Origin: Dehalococcoidia bacterium
Lineage (GTDB): Bacteria > Chloroflexota > Dehalococcoidia > Tepidiformales > Tepidiformaceae
Assembly (NCBI GenBank): GCA_022824925.1
Contig: JAJDYW010000043.1
Coordinates: forward strand, 62,001-126,000
Direction of reading: 5' to 3'
DNA length: 64,000 nucleotides
The notes under the pieces: model-generated
The model's input: only the letters and a program-made list of their open reading frames with translations
What the model was told of the DNA's origin: nothing
Database searches by the model: none
Program-made: the position numbers and the translations under genes
Part shown: in pieces, positions 53,693 through 62,903 of the stretch
Numbering within the stretch: position 1 is the stretch's first letter
Layout: the number at the start of each line of letters is the position of its first letter

Positions 53693-55711
53693 ATGACGAA
53701 CCCGGCCGAGGCAAGCGACCATGCGCTCTCCCTGCCTGAAGAGCTGCTCTTGATGCTCCTCAACGAGGAGAGCGGCTATTTCCACCACGTGCCCGGCTGG
53801 ACCCTCAACTGCACCTTCATCGGCGCCGTGCTGGCGGAGCTTGCCTTCCGGTACCGAGTCGACTCCGACCTCGAATCCCTGTTCCTGATCGACGACACCC
53901 CGACCGGCGTTCCCATCCTCGATCCCATCCTGGAGGAAATCGCCGCCGAGCCGGGACGGCACACCACGGAATACTGGATCGAGAGGCTCGCTCCGCGTGC
54001 TGAGGGGATTATCGACCTGGTGCTCGGCGACCTCGTTGAACGGGAGATCCTGCGCCATCACGAGGGCGACTTCTGGACCCTCTCCCGCTCCGTCTGGCAA
54101 GGGCAGTCCGACCGCCAGGACGGGATAGCCGGCGACTTCGTGAAGACGCGCATCCCGACGATCATCCTCTCCGATGCGATTCCCGACCCGCGGGACATCA
54201 TCACCATCGCCCTCCTGAACGCCTGCAACGTGCTGCACTTTCTCATGCCCTTCGACGAGGAGGCGGAGAAGCGCGTCGACATCATCTGCCGGGTCGACAT
54301 CATCGGCCGGTCCATCGCCGATGCGGTGAGCACGAAAATCGCCACGCCCCAGGTGCACTCGGCCCTCACCAAGGAGATACCGCGCCTTTCACTGCGCAAG
54401 CTGCTGTTCAATCCCCACCTGCGATCCGGCAACGTCGCCGCGCTGCTGGCCGACCTCGCCAGGGAGTACGGCCCGGTGTTCGCCCTGCGCCCTCCGTTCG
54501 CAAGGCAGCCGTACATCTTCCTCGCAGGCACGGAAGTCAACCGCTGGGTCCAGAAGCATGGCCGCTTGTTCCTGCGCTCCAAGGAGTACCTGGCCACCAC
54601 CGAGGCGGCCCATGGCAGCTCCCGGACCACCCACAGCATGGACGGCGCCGATCACTTCCGCTTTCGCAAGGCGCTGCAGCCCTCACACGCACCGGAGACC
54701 TTCACCCGCCGCATCGAGGAGGTCTTTCGCATCGCGCGGAAGCAGGCATCGTCGTGGGAGGTCGGCGCCGTCGCGACCGCCGAGCCCCTGTTCCGGCGGT
54801 ACCTCAATGCGCAGATGTCCCCGCTCCTGATAAGCCTCGACACCCAGGACGAGTTCGAGGACATCTTCCTGTTCAACAGGCGCCTGCTCTTCACGTACCT
54901 CACCGGGATCGTTCCCGAGTTCCTGCTGAAGACGCCGGGCATGAGGCGCCGTGCGAAGGTCGTCGCCGGACTGGCCGAGCGGATCAAGACCAGCCACACC
55001 CCGGCCCAGCGCGCCGGCCAGCCCCCGGACGTCATCGACGGCTACCTCTCCGTCCACGCCAACGACGAGCAGTTCCTCCCCGAGACCGACCTCGCCTTCC
55101 CGCTCAACGCGTTGACGCTGACGGGCCAGTACCTCGGCGATCTGACCAGCTTTGTCTTCTACCACCTGGCGTTGAATCCCGATATCTACAGGCGCGTGCA
55201 GGCCGAAGCCGACGCGCTGTTCGCCGAGGGCGATCCCACCGGCGATGACCTGACCCCGGCGAACCTCGACGTCACGCATCGCGTGCTGTTGGAGGCACTC
55301 CGGCTGACGCCCAACGTCAACCTCTCGATGCGCACGGTGATGAACCCGTGCGTCGTGGAGGGCTATGAGCTGCCCCTGCGCGCGCCCGTCATCATCGCCC
55401 AGACCGCCCCCCACTACATGGAGGAAGTGTTTCCCGACCCCTTCGTGTTCGATATCGACCGCTACCTGCCGCCGCGCAACGAGCACCTCACGCCGGGCTT
55501 TGCGCCTTTCGGCCTGGGCACGCACAGGTGCATGGGCAGCCAGTGGGCCGAGAAGCAGGTCGCCCTCAACGTGCTCTTGCTGGCGCACCACTTCACGTTC
55601 GAGCTGTCGCCGCCCGACGCCGAGCTGCGTACCAGCCCCTTTCCGACGCAGTCGCTCAGCCAGAAGGTCAAGTTCCTCATCAAGGAAAAGCGGCACGAAA
55701 TCCCGGCCTGA
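53693..55711 (+). CDS. GPP34 domain-cytochrome P450 fusion
   Basis: The 672-residue protein has two parts. Residues ~12-215 match GPP34 (GOLPH3/Vps74): LSLPEELLLMLLNEESGYFH, LAELAFRYRVDSDLESLFLI, DDTPTGVPILDPILEEIAAE. Residues ~230-672 are a P450: C-helix region HFRFRKALQP, K-helix E-x-x-R in LLEALRLTPNVNLSMRTVMN, and haem loop FAPFGLGTHRCMG with Cys 613. The I-helix reads TGQYLGDLTSF without the usual A-G-x-D/E-T. ATG 53693 (AAGGAG 9 bases upstream) was preferred over TTG 53684. It lies 66 bases after the exporter, likely the same transcript. GPP34 binds lipid headgroups in eukaryotes; here it may dock the P450 on membranes. Substrate unknown; a sterol-type triterpenoid is inferred. Confidence 0.85.
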   Translation: MTNPAEASDHALSLPEELLLMLLNEESGYFHHVPGWTLNCTFIGAVLAELAFRYRVDSDLESLFLIDDTPTGVPILDPILEEIAAEPGRHTTEYWIERLAPRAEGIIDLVLGDLVEREILRHHEGDFWTLSRSVWQGQSDRQDGIAGDFVKTRIPTIILSDAIPDPRDIITIALLNACNVLHFLMPFDEEAEKRVDIICRVDIIGRSIADAVSTKIATPQVHSALTKEIPRLSLRKLLFNPHLRSGNVAALLADLAREYGPVFALRPPFARQPYIFLAGTEVNRWVQKHGRLFLRSKEYLATTEAAHGSSRTTHSMDGADHFRFRKALQPSHAPETFTRRIEEVFRIARKQASSWEVGAVATAEPLFRRYLNAQMSPLLISLDTQDEFEDIFLFNRRLLFTYLTGIVPEFLLKTPGMRRRAKVVAGLAERIKTSHTPAQRAGQPPDVIDGYLSVHANDEQFLPETDLAFPLNALTLTGQYLGDLTSFVFYHLALNPDIYRRVQAEADALFAEGDPTGDDLTPANLDVTHRVLLEALRLTPNVNLSMRTVMNPCVVEGYELPLRAPVIIAQTAPHYMEEVFPDPFVFDIDRYLPPRNEHLTPGFAPFGLGTHRCMGSQWAEKQVALNVLLLAHHFTFELSPPDAELRTSPFPTQSLSQKVKFLIKEKRHEIPA

Positions 55712-55830
55712 AGCCGCCCGGGAGCAGGTCGTACGCTCCGAGTCCCCGTCGCTGGCGCGACCGCGTGGCGCCTGAGCGTGCTCCGCTGAGCAGGCACCCC
55801 TCGGTCGGCACCCGCGCCGAGTGAGGGGCG

Positions 55831-57771
55831 TCAGGCCTCGGTGGCGGCGCGCTCTCGCTCGTAGAGGCCGAGGGCATGCACGGGGAAGTACTGCCGATAC
55901 AGCACGTAGTCCAGGAGCGCCGTGCGAAAGAAGATCCCGACCATGTCTTGCCGTGGCCACGTTCCATCCTCCCGCTGCGTGTCGATCAGGAACCGGGCGC
56001 CGCGCGCAATCGCGGTTCGGTCCGGTTCGCCGGCCTCCAGGAGGGCGATCAACGCCCACGCGCTCTGGATGACCTGGCTCGTATCGTGCGCGACGTATTC
56101 CCCGGTACGGCAACCCCGGTGGTGCTCACCCCAACCGCCGTCCTCCCGCTGACGGTCCAGCAGCCACCGGCAGGCCGAGCGCAAGGCCGGGTCGTCCGGC
56201 GCGGCGCCCGCGGCCAGGAGGCCCCTGATTCCGAAGAACGTGCCGTAGACGAACTGGACTCCCCACGCTCCACGCCAGGATCCGTCGCGCTCCTGGGCGC
56301 CGCGCAGCCACTCGGCGGCGCGCGAGATAGCCCGCGTCTCCACCCTCCCGATGAGCTCGGGGAACCGCTCCCGGCAAGCCGCCAGGGCAGCGAGGCAGGA
56401 GGCGGTGCACTCCACGCAGGAGTGCTCGGTCATTGAGTCACCGAACATCTCGGCGGGATTGAGCCACTCGAGGCCAACCAGGGAGCGCTGCGGTTCGTAG
56501 GTGCCGAAGCCGCCATCCCGATTCTGTCCCCGCAACATGAACCGGACCGCCTCGCCCAGCGCCGTCACGTCCGCCGCCTCGCCGTCGGCGGCGAGGAGCG
56601 CGAGGACCGCTTCCGCCGTGCAGTCCGTGACCGGCCAGCCGTGCCAGCCCGCGGCGAAGCACCAGCCGCCTTGAGGGTCGTTCCGGTACGCCTCGCGATA
56701 GCCCTCGAAGCTGACCCTGATCTGCTGGCCGCGCAGGTAGGTCGCTCCCCGTTGCAGCGCGTGCGGTACCCCGTCGAGGCCGGATGTCGTCGAGAGCGCC
56801 TGTAAGGCGAAGGCCGTATCCCAGGAGGCGCTTCTCGCCCCCGAGACGCGCAGCCCTCCCTCGGCGTCTTCCCAGATCCACTGGTCGAGCTCCTCGAGGG
56901 CGCGGCGGCCGTCGGCGTCCTCGGGGTCGCGCAGCCACAGGGCGAGGATGTTCAGCATGCCGCTGACCGGCGAGATGCAGGTGTAGGCCGTGGTCCGGAG
57001 CTCCCACTTGATGCCGCCGATCATCGCGTCCAGGCAGCGGCCGCGCAGGCGCTTGCTGTGAAAGCGGTCGAGGAGCCGCGCGAGTCCAAATCCGGCCTTG
57101 AGCCAGACGCTGGGCCTGGCGTACAGGTCCGCCTCTCGCAGGCGATTGCGGCTGGCGGCAAAGTCGGCGGTGTCGAATCCATCGGGGAACAGCTCTTCCC
57201 GGATGGCGGCGATCACGGGGGTCACGGGCGCCTGGAAGCGCTGCGCGTAGATGACCGCCATCCCCATGTAGATGAGCCGTGTATGGCAGTACCAGTTCGA
57301 GGGATGCAGGGGCACCCAGCGCGGCAGGCCCCACACCTCCGGAAGGATGGCGTTGAGGCCCCGCCAGTCGTAGAGGTTGAGCAGCGCCAGCCAGAACTTG
57401 CCCCAGGTGGGTATCCCCAGGACTCCCTCGTCCTGCAGGAATCGTCGCGCCGGTTCGATCAGCGGATCCCCTCGCTCGACTCCGAGCAGCCTGGCCGCGA
57501 CGTAGACCAGGGTGGTGACGAACAGGTTGGGCGGTTCGTGCTCGTGGAGACTCCACAGGCCCCCGCTCAGGCGGCTCCGTTCGAAGTAGCGCAGCACGCC
57601 GCGACGGCGGTCGGGCTCAAGCGGCCGTCCGAGAACGTGGTGCAGCAGCACGTACTGGGCGGAGAGCATGGGGCACCAGACGACCTCGCCCTCGAAGCCG
57701 CCGTCCTCACCCTGCAGGTGCAGCAGGCGCTCGGTTGCCATCCGCAAGGCCGAGCCGGCATCGGGGCTCAC
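55831..57771 (-). CDS. Oxidosqualene cyclase-type triterpene cyclase
   Basis: The 646-residue protein has the cyclase repeats (GQNRDGGFGTYE, ERDGSWRGAWGVQFVYGTFF, QREDGGWGE, QREDGTWP). The catalytic motif is VTDCTAEA with D383-C384: the D-C-T-A-E of oxidosqualene cyclases, not the D-x-D-D of squalene-hopene cyclases. Other OSC traits are NWYCHTRLIYMGMAVIY and LNPAEMFGDSMTEHSCVECT. It would cyclise 2,3-oxidosqualene to a sterol or related triterpenol. It lacks the ~80-residue N-terminal part of eukaryotic OSC. GTG 57771 overlaps the epoxidase stop (GTGA). Confidence 0.9.
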   Translation of the reverse strand: MSPDAGSALRMATERLLHLQGEDGGFEGEVVWCPMLSAQYVLLHHVLGRPLEPDRRRGVLRYFERSRLSGGLWSLHEHEPPNLFVTTLVYVAARLLGVERGDPLIEPARRFLQDEGVLGIPTWGKFWLALLNLYDWRGLNAILPEVWGLPRWVPLHPSNWYCHTRLIYMGMAVIYAQRFQAPVTPVIAAIREELFPDGFDTADFAASRNRLREADLYARPSVWLKAGFGLARLLDRFHSKRLRGRCLDAMIGGIKWELRTTAYTCISPVSGMLNILALWLRDPEDADGRRALEELDQWIWEDAEGGLRVSGARSASWDTAFALQALSTTSGLDGVPHALQRGATYLRGQQIRVSFEGYREAYRNDPQGGWCFAAGWHGWPVTDCTAEAVLALLAADGEAADVTALGEAVRFMLRGQNRDGGFGTYEPQRSLVGLEWLNPAEMFGDSMTEHSCVECTASCLAALAACRERFPELIGRVETRAISRAAEWLRGAQERDGSWRGAWGVQFVYGTFFGIRGLLAAGAAPDDPALRSACRWLLDRQREDGGWGEHHRGCRTGEYVAHDTSQVIQSAWALIALLEAGEPDRTAIARGARFLIDTQREDGTWPRQDMVGIFFRTALLDYVLYRQYFPVHALGLYERERAATEA

Positions 57772-59168
57772 GACGTGTTCCCGGCCGCCCGGCCTTCCGC
57801 AGCGCTGTTCGACCGCATGGAGGCTGGAAGCGCGCGCGCCACGAAGTCGAGGAATCTCTTCTTCTTCGCTTCCCCGTGCGGTCTCGCCCGGCGCAGTTGC
57901 CAGACGCCCAGCACGAACCACCCGATGCGAGCCGCGAGCGAGGCGACGATGCGGCCCGCCCGAGCCCACTCGGCGGGGCGCAGGGATCGGGGAATCGTCG
58001 CCGCGACGGCCTGGGCCACCGTCGTGGCCCCCACGAAGCCCAGGCTGAACTCCGAGGTATCCTCCAGGCTGAGCAAGCGCATGCTCTGCGCGGCCTTCCC
58101 GCCGTTCCGCCGCCACATCCGGTAGACGGAGTGTCTCAGCCTGGCGGCCTCGGCGCGCTGATCGACCATGACCTCGTAGAAGGCCAGGGCCAGCATTTCG
58201 GGCGCCCGGATTTCCTTGAAGCGCCTCCTGGTGAAGTCCCGGAAGTTCCGGCTCCCGGCCACCGCCAGGGCATCGCCGAAGCCCAGGGTGAATCCCGCCG
58301 CCGTCATGGGGTGGTAGTGCCCGGCCGCATCGCCGATCAGCACGCGGCCCGGTGTCCCGTAGGAGATGCGCGGGCTCAGCGTGTTCGCGGTCGAGTGGAA
58401 GCGCCGCTCCTGCACCAGTTCCCGGAACTGTGGCCTGAACGCTTCCGGAAGCAGCGGGGCATAGGCGCTCAACAGCAGGTCGGCCGTGTTGCGCGGCGGG
58501 AACCGCAACGGGATATCGACATTGATGCGGATGCTGTCCTTGTTGAGCCGGTAGATGAACACGGGGCCGGGTCCGCCACAGGTGATACTCCCGTAGCCCT
58601 CCAGGGGCAGCGGCACCCCCTCCAGCACGAACCCAAGCATGCGCGAACAGGCGAGCGGCTTCGTCGTCAGTCCCAGCGACCGCCGCACGACCGACCGCCG
58701 TCCATCGGCTCCCACTATGCGATCGGCGGTCGCGGATGCCTCGGCCCCGTTCCGTGCGAAGGTGACCCGACCGTCATGGACCTCGTGCACGCGCGCCGGT
58801 ACGAAGTCGATGTTGGGCTCGTCCAGCGCTGCCTCGCGCACCCGCAAGACCAGGGACTCATGCTCGCAGGCAATCCCGCTTGTCCCATCCGGGTAGGGAA
58901 GCGTTATCGGCTCCGAGCCATCCTCCGGGAACACCATGAATCCATGGGTCATCGCGGCTTGCGCCGGGACATCGAACCCGACCCCGACCTGCCGCAGCAT
59001 CCTCAGGCTGGGTGGATGCAGCCACTCTCCCGCCAGCCTGCTGGGCCGCTCCGGGGTTGCTTCGAACAGCGCCACCCGCGCGCCCTGCTGGGCATGGGCC
59101 AGCGCGCATACGCTGCCGACCGCGCCGGCGCCGACGACGGCTACGTCGTAGTGTTGCCGATCCCTCAC
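57768..59168 (-). CDS. Squalene epoxidase-like FAD monooxygenase
   Basis: The 466-residue flavoprotein has the Rossmann motif DVAVVGAGAVGSVCALAHAQ, the D-G motif IVGADGRRSVVRRSLGL, and the second FAD motif VLIGDAAGHYHPMTAAGFTL. Several stretches fit squalene epoxidase: AGEWLHPPSLRMLRQVG, HGFMVFPEDGSEPITLPYP, LRVREAALDEPNIDFVP and PVFIYRLNKDSIRINVDI. The C-terminus has a hydrophobic, basic segment suited to membrane contact. It is coupled to the cyclase by a 4-base overlap, so squalene to oxidosqualene to cyclic product is the predicted order. Start is GTG 59168. Confidence 0.85.
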   Translation of the reverse strand: MRDRQHYDVAVVGAGAVGSVCALAHAQQGARVALFEATPERPSRLAGEWLHPPSLRMLRQVGVGFDVPAQAAMTHGFMVFPEDGSEPITLPYPDGTSGIACEHESLVLRVREAALDEPNIDFVPARVHEVHDGRVTFARNGAEASATADRIVGADGRRSVVRRSLGLTTKPLACSRMLGFVLEGVPLPLEGYGSITCGGPGPVFIYRLNKDSIRINVDIPLRFPPRNTADLLLSAYAPLLPEAFRPQFRELVQERRFHSTANTLSPRISYGTPGRVLIGDAAGHYHPMTAAGFTLGFGDALAVAGSRNFRDFTRRRFKEIRAPEMLALAFYEVMVDQRAEAARLRHSVYRMWRRNGGKAAQSMRLLSLEDTSEFSLGFVGATTVAQAVAATIPRSLRPAEWARAGRIVASLAARIGWFVLGVWQLRRARPHGEAKKKRFLDFVARALPASMRSNSAAEGRAAGNTS

Positions 59169-59623
59169 AGCCGACAGTTACTTCCTCCGCCGTTGCAGGC
59201 AGGATGGGGCGTTCGCCTTTGTCGCAGACCCGCGGCGCCGGTGGGCCCGGCCCCTGCACGACCGGGTCTCTTCGCACCCACCCCGGCGCAGGAACGCTGC
59301 TCCTGCGCCGTTCGCGAGGGGCGTCCGCCGGAACAGGAACGGCGCAGCCCCCCGAGTGTGTCGTGCGCCACGTGTGGAGATGGGAGCGTCGCTCAGGCGG
59401 GGGAGGTGAGAGCGGTTTGGAAGCTGCACTTGAGCGGGCTAAGTATACGGTCCATGCCAGACACCTCCATGCGGGAGCACTCCGGGGATTATGCCAGCGG
59501 GAACATTACCGAAGCGTGACTTATCGGCGATATTCTATGATGATTTGTAACGACCGGCCAATCGGGGCATGCCACAATGAGCGCACGAGTGCTCCGTTGA
59601 TTCCGAGTCCTGGAGGCGACGAG
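59169..59623. promoter_or_regulatory. Divergent control region between epoxidase-cyclase and sensor-regulator genes
   Basis: This 455-base gap has no convincing gene. On the minus strand, GTTACA starts at 59551 and GTCAC at 59520, 31 bases apart as are two boxes at 62106 and 62137; TAGAAT lies 8 bases after GTTACA. This may be the promoter region for the epoxidase-cyclase operon. A TATTCT hexamer near 59531 may serve the plus-strand regulator. Confidence 0.4.
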
Positions 59624-62014
59624 TTGAGCGGACTGGACGAGCGAGACCGGGAGATTTCGGAGCTGCGTGAGCGGCTTGCCCGCCTGAGCGAGGTTGGGCT
59701 CCGCATCAACGACAGCCTGGACTTCGATACGGTGCTGCAGGAGGTGGTGGACAGCGCCCGCACGCTGACGGCCTCACGCTACGGCGCGATCACGGTGCTG
59801 GACGCAGCCGGACAGTTATCGGACTTCATCGTCTCCGGTCTCACCGGCGAGGAGCACCAGGGGCTGTGGGAGATGCCGGAGGGACTGGGGTTCTTCGAGT
59901 ACCTCAGCGGGCTCGAGGAGCCCCTCCGGGTGCCGGACATCGAGAGCCACCTGAGCGCGCTGGGGATGCCCGGCTTCCTGCCCTCGGTGCCGGTCAGCTC
60001 CCTGCTGGTCGCCCCGATCCGCCACCAGGGGGTTGGCGTCGGCACCATCTACCTGGGCCACGAGGCCGGCGCCCGCGAGTTCTCGCGGGAGGACGAGGAG
60101 ACGCTGGCGCTGTTCGCTTCCCAGGCGGCGATGGCCATCGCCAACGCCCGCAGGCACCGGGAGGAGCGGCGGGCCAGGGCCGATCTGGAGACCCTCATCG
60201 ATACCTCCCCCGTGGGCGTGGTGGTCTTCGACGCCCCCACGGGAGCGCCCATGTCCTTCAACCGGGAGGCGCGCAGACTCGTGGACAGCCTGCGCAATCC
60301 CGGCCAGTCGCCGGAGCAGCTGTTGGGAGAGTTGATCCTCAGTCGGGGCGGCGGGGAGGAGATCGACCTGGGGGATCTCCCCATGGAAGAACTGCTCGGG
60401 GCCGCGGAAACCGTGCGCGCCGAGGAGATCGTCCTCTCGGTCGCCGACGGACGCAGCGTGACGGCCCTGCTCAACGCCACCCCCATCCTCTCCGAGGAGG
60501 GCGTCCTCGAGTCCATGGTGATCACCTTGCAGGACATGGCCGACGTCGAGGAGCAGGAACGGCTGCGGGCCGAGTTCCTGGCGATGGTGAGCCACGAATT
60601 GAGGACTCCCCTGACCTCGATCAAGGGGTCCGCCAGCACGATCCTGGACGCGGGCACGGAGCTCGACCCCGCCGTGGTCCGTCAGTTCGTCCGCATCATC
60701 GAGGACCAGGCCGACCACATGAACGCCCTCGTCGCCGACCTGCTGGACGTTGCCCGCATCGAGGCAGGTGCGCTGGCGGTCGGTATCGAACCCGCCGAAG
60801 TGGCCGTCCTGCTGGACCGGGCGAGGAGCGGCTTCACCAACGGAGGGGGCAAGAACACCCTCGCCATCGACATCGAGCCGGACCTGCCCCTGGTGATGGC
60901 GGACCGGCGGCGCATCGTCCAGGTGCTCGGCAACCTCCTGTCCAACGCCGCGCGCAACTCCCCCCACTCGTCCGTCATCAGGGTGAGCGCCGTTCGCGAT
61001 GGCGTGCACGTGGCGGTCTCGGTGACCGACGAGGGGCGCGGCATCCCTCCCGAGAGCCTGCCCCACCTCTTCCGCAAGTTCTCCACGGGGCAGTCCGGGC
61101 AGCGCGAAGAAGACACGGGCCTCGGCCTCGCCATCTGCAAGGGGATCGTGGAGGCGCACGGCGGCCGCATCTGGGCCGAGAGCGACGGGCCGGGGACGGG
61201 AGCGCGCTTCACCTTCACCCTGCCCTCGATCGAGGGTGCGGGGGCCGGCGCGCCCGGCAGCCTCCCCGCACTATCGACGCGGCGGGAGCAGCAGGGTGAA
61301 GCCCGGCGACCGCGCGTGCTGGCCGTGGACGACGACCCCAACGACCTGCGCTTCGTCCGCGACACCCTCGCCAGGTCGGGGTACGACCCGATCCTGACCG
61401 GGGAGCCGGAGGACGTGCTCCAGCTGGTGGCGGACGAAAAGCCAGCACTCGTGCTGCTGGACCTGATGCTCCCGGGCATGGACGGTATCGACCTGATGCA
61501 GGAGATCCTTGAGGTGACCGACGTGCCGGTCATCTTCCTCTCCGCCTACGGGCGTGAGGAGTTGATCGCCAGGGCCTTCGACATGGGGGCCGCCGACTAC
61601 GTCGTCAAGCCCTTCTCGGCCACGGAGCTGGCGGCGAGGATCCGGGCGGCCCTGCGGAGGGCTGCCGGGGAGCCCTCGGAACCGTACGTACTGGGCGACC
61701 TCACCATCGACCATGCCGCACGCCGCGTGACCCTTGCCGGCCGGCCGCTGCACCTGACCGCGACGGAGTACGGGCTGCTCGCCGAGCTCTCGGCCAACGG
61801 CGGGCGGGTGTTGACCCATCAGCAGCTGCTGGAACGGGTCTGGGGCGAGAAGAGCGACGGCGACGTGCGCCCCATGCGCACCATCGTCAGCAAGCTCCGA
61901 CGCAAGCTGGGCGAGGATGGCGCCAACCCCACCTACATCTTCACCGAGCCCCGCGTCGGTTTCCGCATGCCACGGGGCGAGACCCAGGGCGAGGGGCCTC
62001 GCCCTACCCCCTGA
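59624..62014 (+). CDS. Cytosolic histidine kinase-receiver-winged-helix one-protein regulator
   Basis: The 796-residue protein contains, in order, a GAF sensor (~25-185), a PAS-like domain (~190-300), HisKA with phospho-accepting H324 (VSHELRTPLTSIKG), a HATPase (NLLSNAARNSP N-box, DEGRGIPPESL, TGLGLAICKGIVEAHGG), a receiver with D613 (LLDLMLPGMDG) and DDD acid pocket, and an OmpR/PhoB winged helix (TATEYGLLAELSANGGRVLT, RTIVSKLRRKLGED). There is no membrane segment. TTG 59624 (GGAGG at 7 bases) was chosen; an in-frame ATG lies at 59537. The DNA-binding type fits the 11-bp-spaced boxes before the exporter and the 62 kb lipoprotein. Confidence 0.88.
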   Translation: MSGLDERDREISELRERLARLSEVGLRINDSLDFDTVLQEVVDSARTLTASRYGAITVLDAAGQLSDFIVSGLTGEEHQGLWEMPEGLGFFEYLSGLEEPLRVPDIESHLSALGMPGFLPSVPVSSLLVAPIRHQGVGVGTIYLGHEAGAREFSREDEETLALFASQAAMAIANARRHREERRARADLETLIDTSPVGVVVFDAPTGAPMSFNREARRLVDSLRNPGQSPEQLLGELILSRGGGEEIDLGDLPMEELLGAAETVRAEEIVLSVADGRSVTALLNATPILSEEGVLESMVITLQDMADVEEQERLRAEFLAMVSHELRTPLTSIKGSASTILDAGTELDPAVVRQFVRIIEDQADHMNALVADLLDVARIEAGALAVGIEPAEVAVLLDRARSGFTNGGGKNTLAIDIEPDLPLVMADRRRIVQVLGNLLSNAARNSPHSSVIRVSAVRDGVHVAVSVTDEGRGIPPESLPHLFRKFSTGQSGQREEDTGLGLAICKGIVEAHGGRIWAESDGPGTGARFTFTLPSIEGAGAGAPGSLPALSTRREQQGEARRPRVLAVDDDPNDLRFVRDTLARSGYDPILTGEPEDVLQLVADEKPALVLLDLMLPGMDGIDLMQEILEVTDVPVIFLSAYGREELIARAFDMGAADYVVKPFSATELAARIRAALRRAAGEPSEPYVLGDLTIDHAARRVTLAGRPLHLTATEYGLLAELSANGGRVLTHQQLLERVWGEKSDGDVRPMRTIVSKLRRKLGEDGANPTYIFTEPRVGFRMPRGETQGEGPRPTP

Positions 62015-62105
62015 GCGCTCCTCCACCTTCCCCACTGCCCGAGACGCTCGTCCGCGGGCGGTTTCCCGACGAGACGGGACAGCAGCGGCGCGCACGCGAC
62101 AGATA

Positions 62106-62174
62106 GTTACAAGAAGTCATATGCAGCTGGCCGATAGTTATGTATCGGTTACAACCACCGCTGTAGGATTGCGG
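62106..62174 (+). promoter_or_regulatory. Promoter with phased GTTA boxes, second copy of the 28-bp element
   Basis: GATAGTTA occurs at 62102 and 62133, and GGTTACA at 62147; box starts are 62106, 62137 and 62148 (31 and 11). GGTTACA-N4-CCGCTGTAGGATTGCGG (62147-62174) is the same element as at 51102-51129. It lies about 95 bases before the lipoprotein gene. Confidence 0.6.
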
Positions 62175-62268
62175 GCACCCACCCCCGCACGGGGTATGCC
62201 TGCGCGGGAGTGACACCCCGGCGCGGGCGAGGTTCCTGCTCCGATTCGTCGGGGCTCTAGGACCGGAT

Positions 62269-62865
62269 ATGGGTTCTTTCGAGTTGATCGGCGACGGCCC
62301 TGGCAGGTACCCGAAACGAATGACGACCGCCTTCCTGGAGCCTGCCCACCCCTTCAGGCGCGACCGCAGCCGCAGCCGCGACGGCGGACGGCGCACGCTG
62401 CGAGCCGCCCCGTCCCGCTGGCTCCGCGCGAGCGCAGCGAGAGCGCTGTGGGTGCTGGCGGCGCTATCGCTGGCCGCCCTGGCCGCATGCGGGGGCGGAG
62501 AGGACGAACCGCCCCCGCCCGTCGAGCCGCTTTCCGCCGAGCAACAGGCGCTTGCCGACCACCTCAGCGCGAGGACCATGGAGCTCTGGGACGTCTACAA
62601 CACCTACGAGGTCGAGGATCTCAGGCAGTTCTACGAGGAGAGCTACTGGGAAGGCGAGAAGGAAGAGCTCCGGCGCAACATGCAGCCATTCGAAAGCCGC
62701 GGCACCGTCTTCACGGCGGAGGAGACCTCTCCGCCCCGGGAGATCGAGCCGGGCAAGTGGGAGCTCAAGCACAGGGCCCGGTTCAACGGGAGTTCGGTCA
62801 GCATGACGTTCATCTACGAGCAGTTCGATGGAGAGTGGCTGCTCACCTACGCGGAAACAGACTGA
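62269..62865 (+). CDS. Small lipoprotein of unknown function
   Basis: The product has a hydrophobic signal with lipobox (LWVLAALSLAALAACGGGED) and a ~120-residue domain with helix-strand pattern (LSAEQQALADHLSARTMELW, VEDLRQFYEESYWEGEK, WELKHRARFNGSSVSMTFIY, DGEWLLTYAETD), which recalls NTF2-like/SnoaL or DUF4878-type lipoproteins. The stretch before the signal (about 55 residues, Arg-rich) is long for a lipoprotein, so the true start may be downstream (ATG 62320 or a GTG near 62449). The shared promoter element ties it to the exporter's regulon. Confidence 0.65.
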   Translation: MGSFELIGDGPGRYPKRMTTAFLEPAHPFRRDRSRSRDGGRRTLRAAPSRWLRASAARALWVLAALSLAALAACGGGEDEPPPPVEPLSAEQQALADHLSARTMELWDVYNTYEVEDLRQFYEESYWEGEKEELRRNMQPFESRGTVFTAEETSPPREIEPGKWELKHRARFNGSSVSMTFIYEQFDGEWLLTYAETD

Positions 62866-62903
62866 CCGGTCCCACGCCTGGCCGGTCGCGGTCCCCGGCA
62901 GAC

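Noticed and set aside
55831..57771. Annotation as squalene-hopene cyclase
   Set aside because: The D-x-D-D motif is absent and the oxidosqualene-type D-C-T-A-E is present, with other OSC segments.
59012..59623. Upstream extension of the sensor-regulator frame
   Set aside because: The added sequence is low-complexity and overlaps the divergent epoxidase gene; GGAGG with TTG 59624 gives a sensible start.
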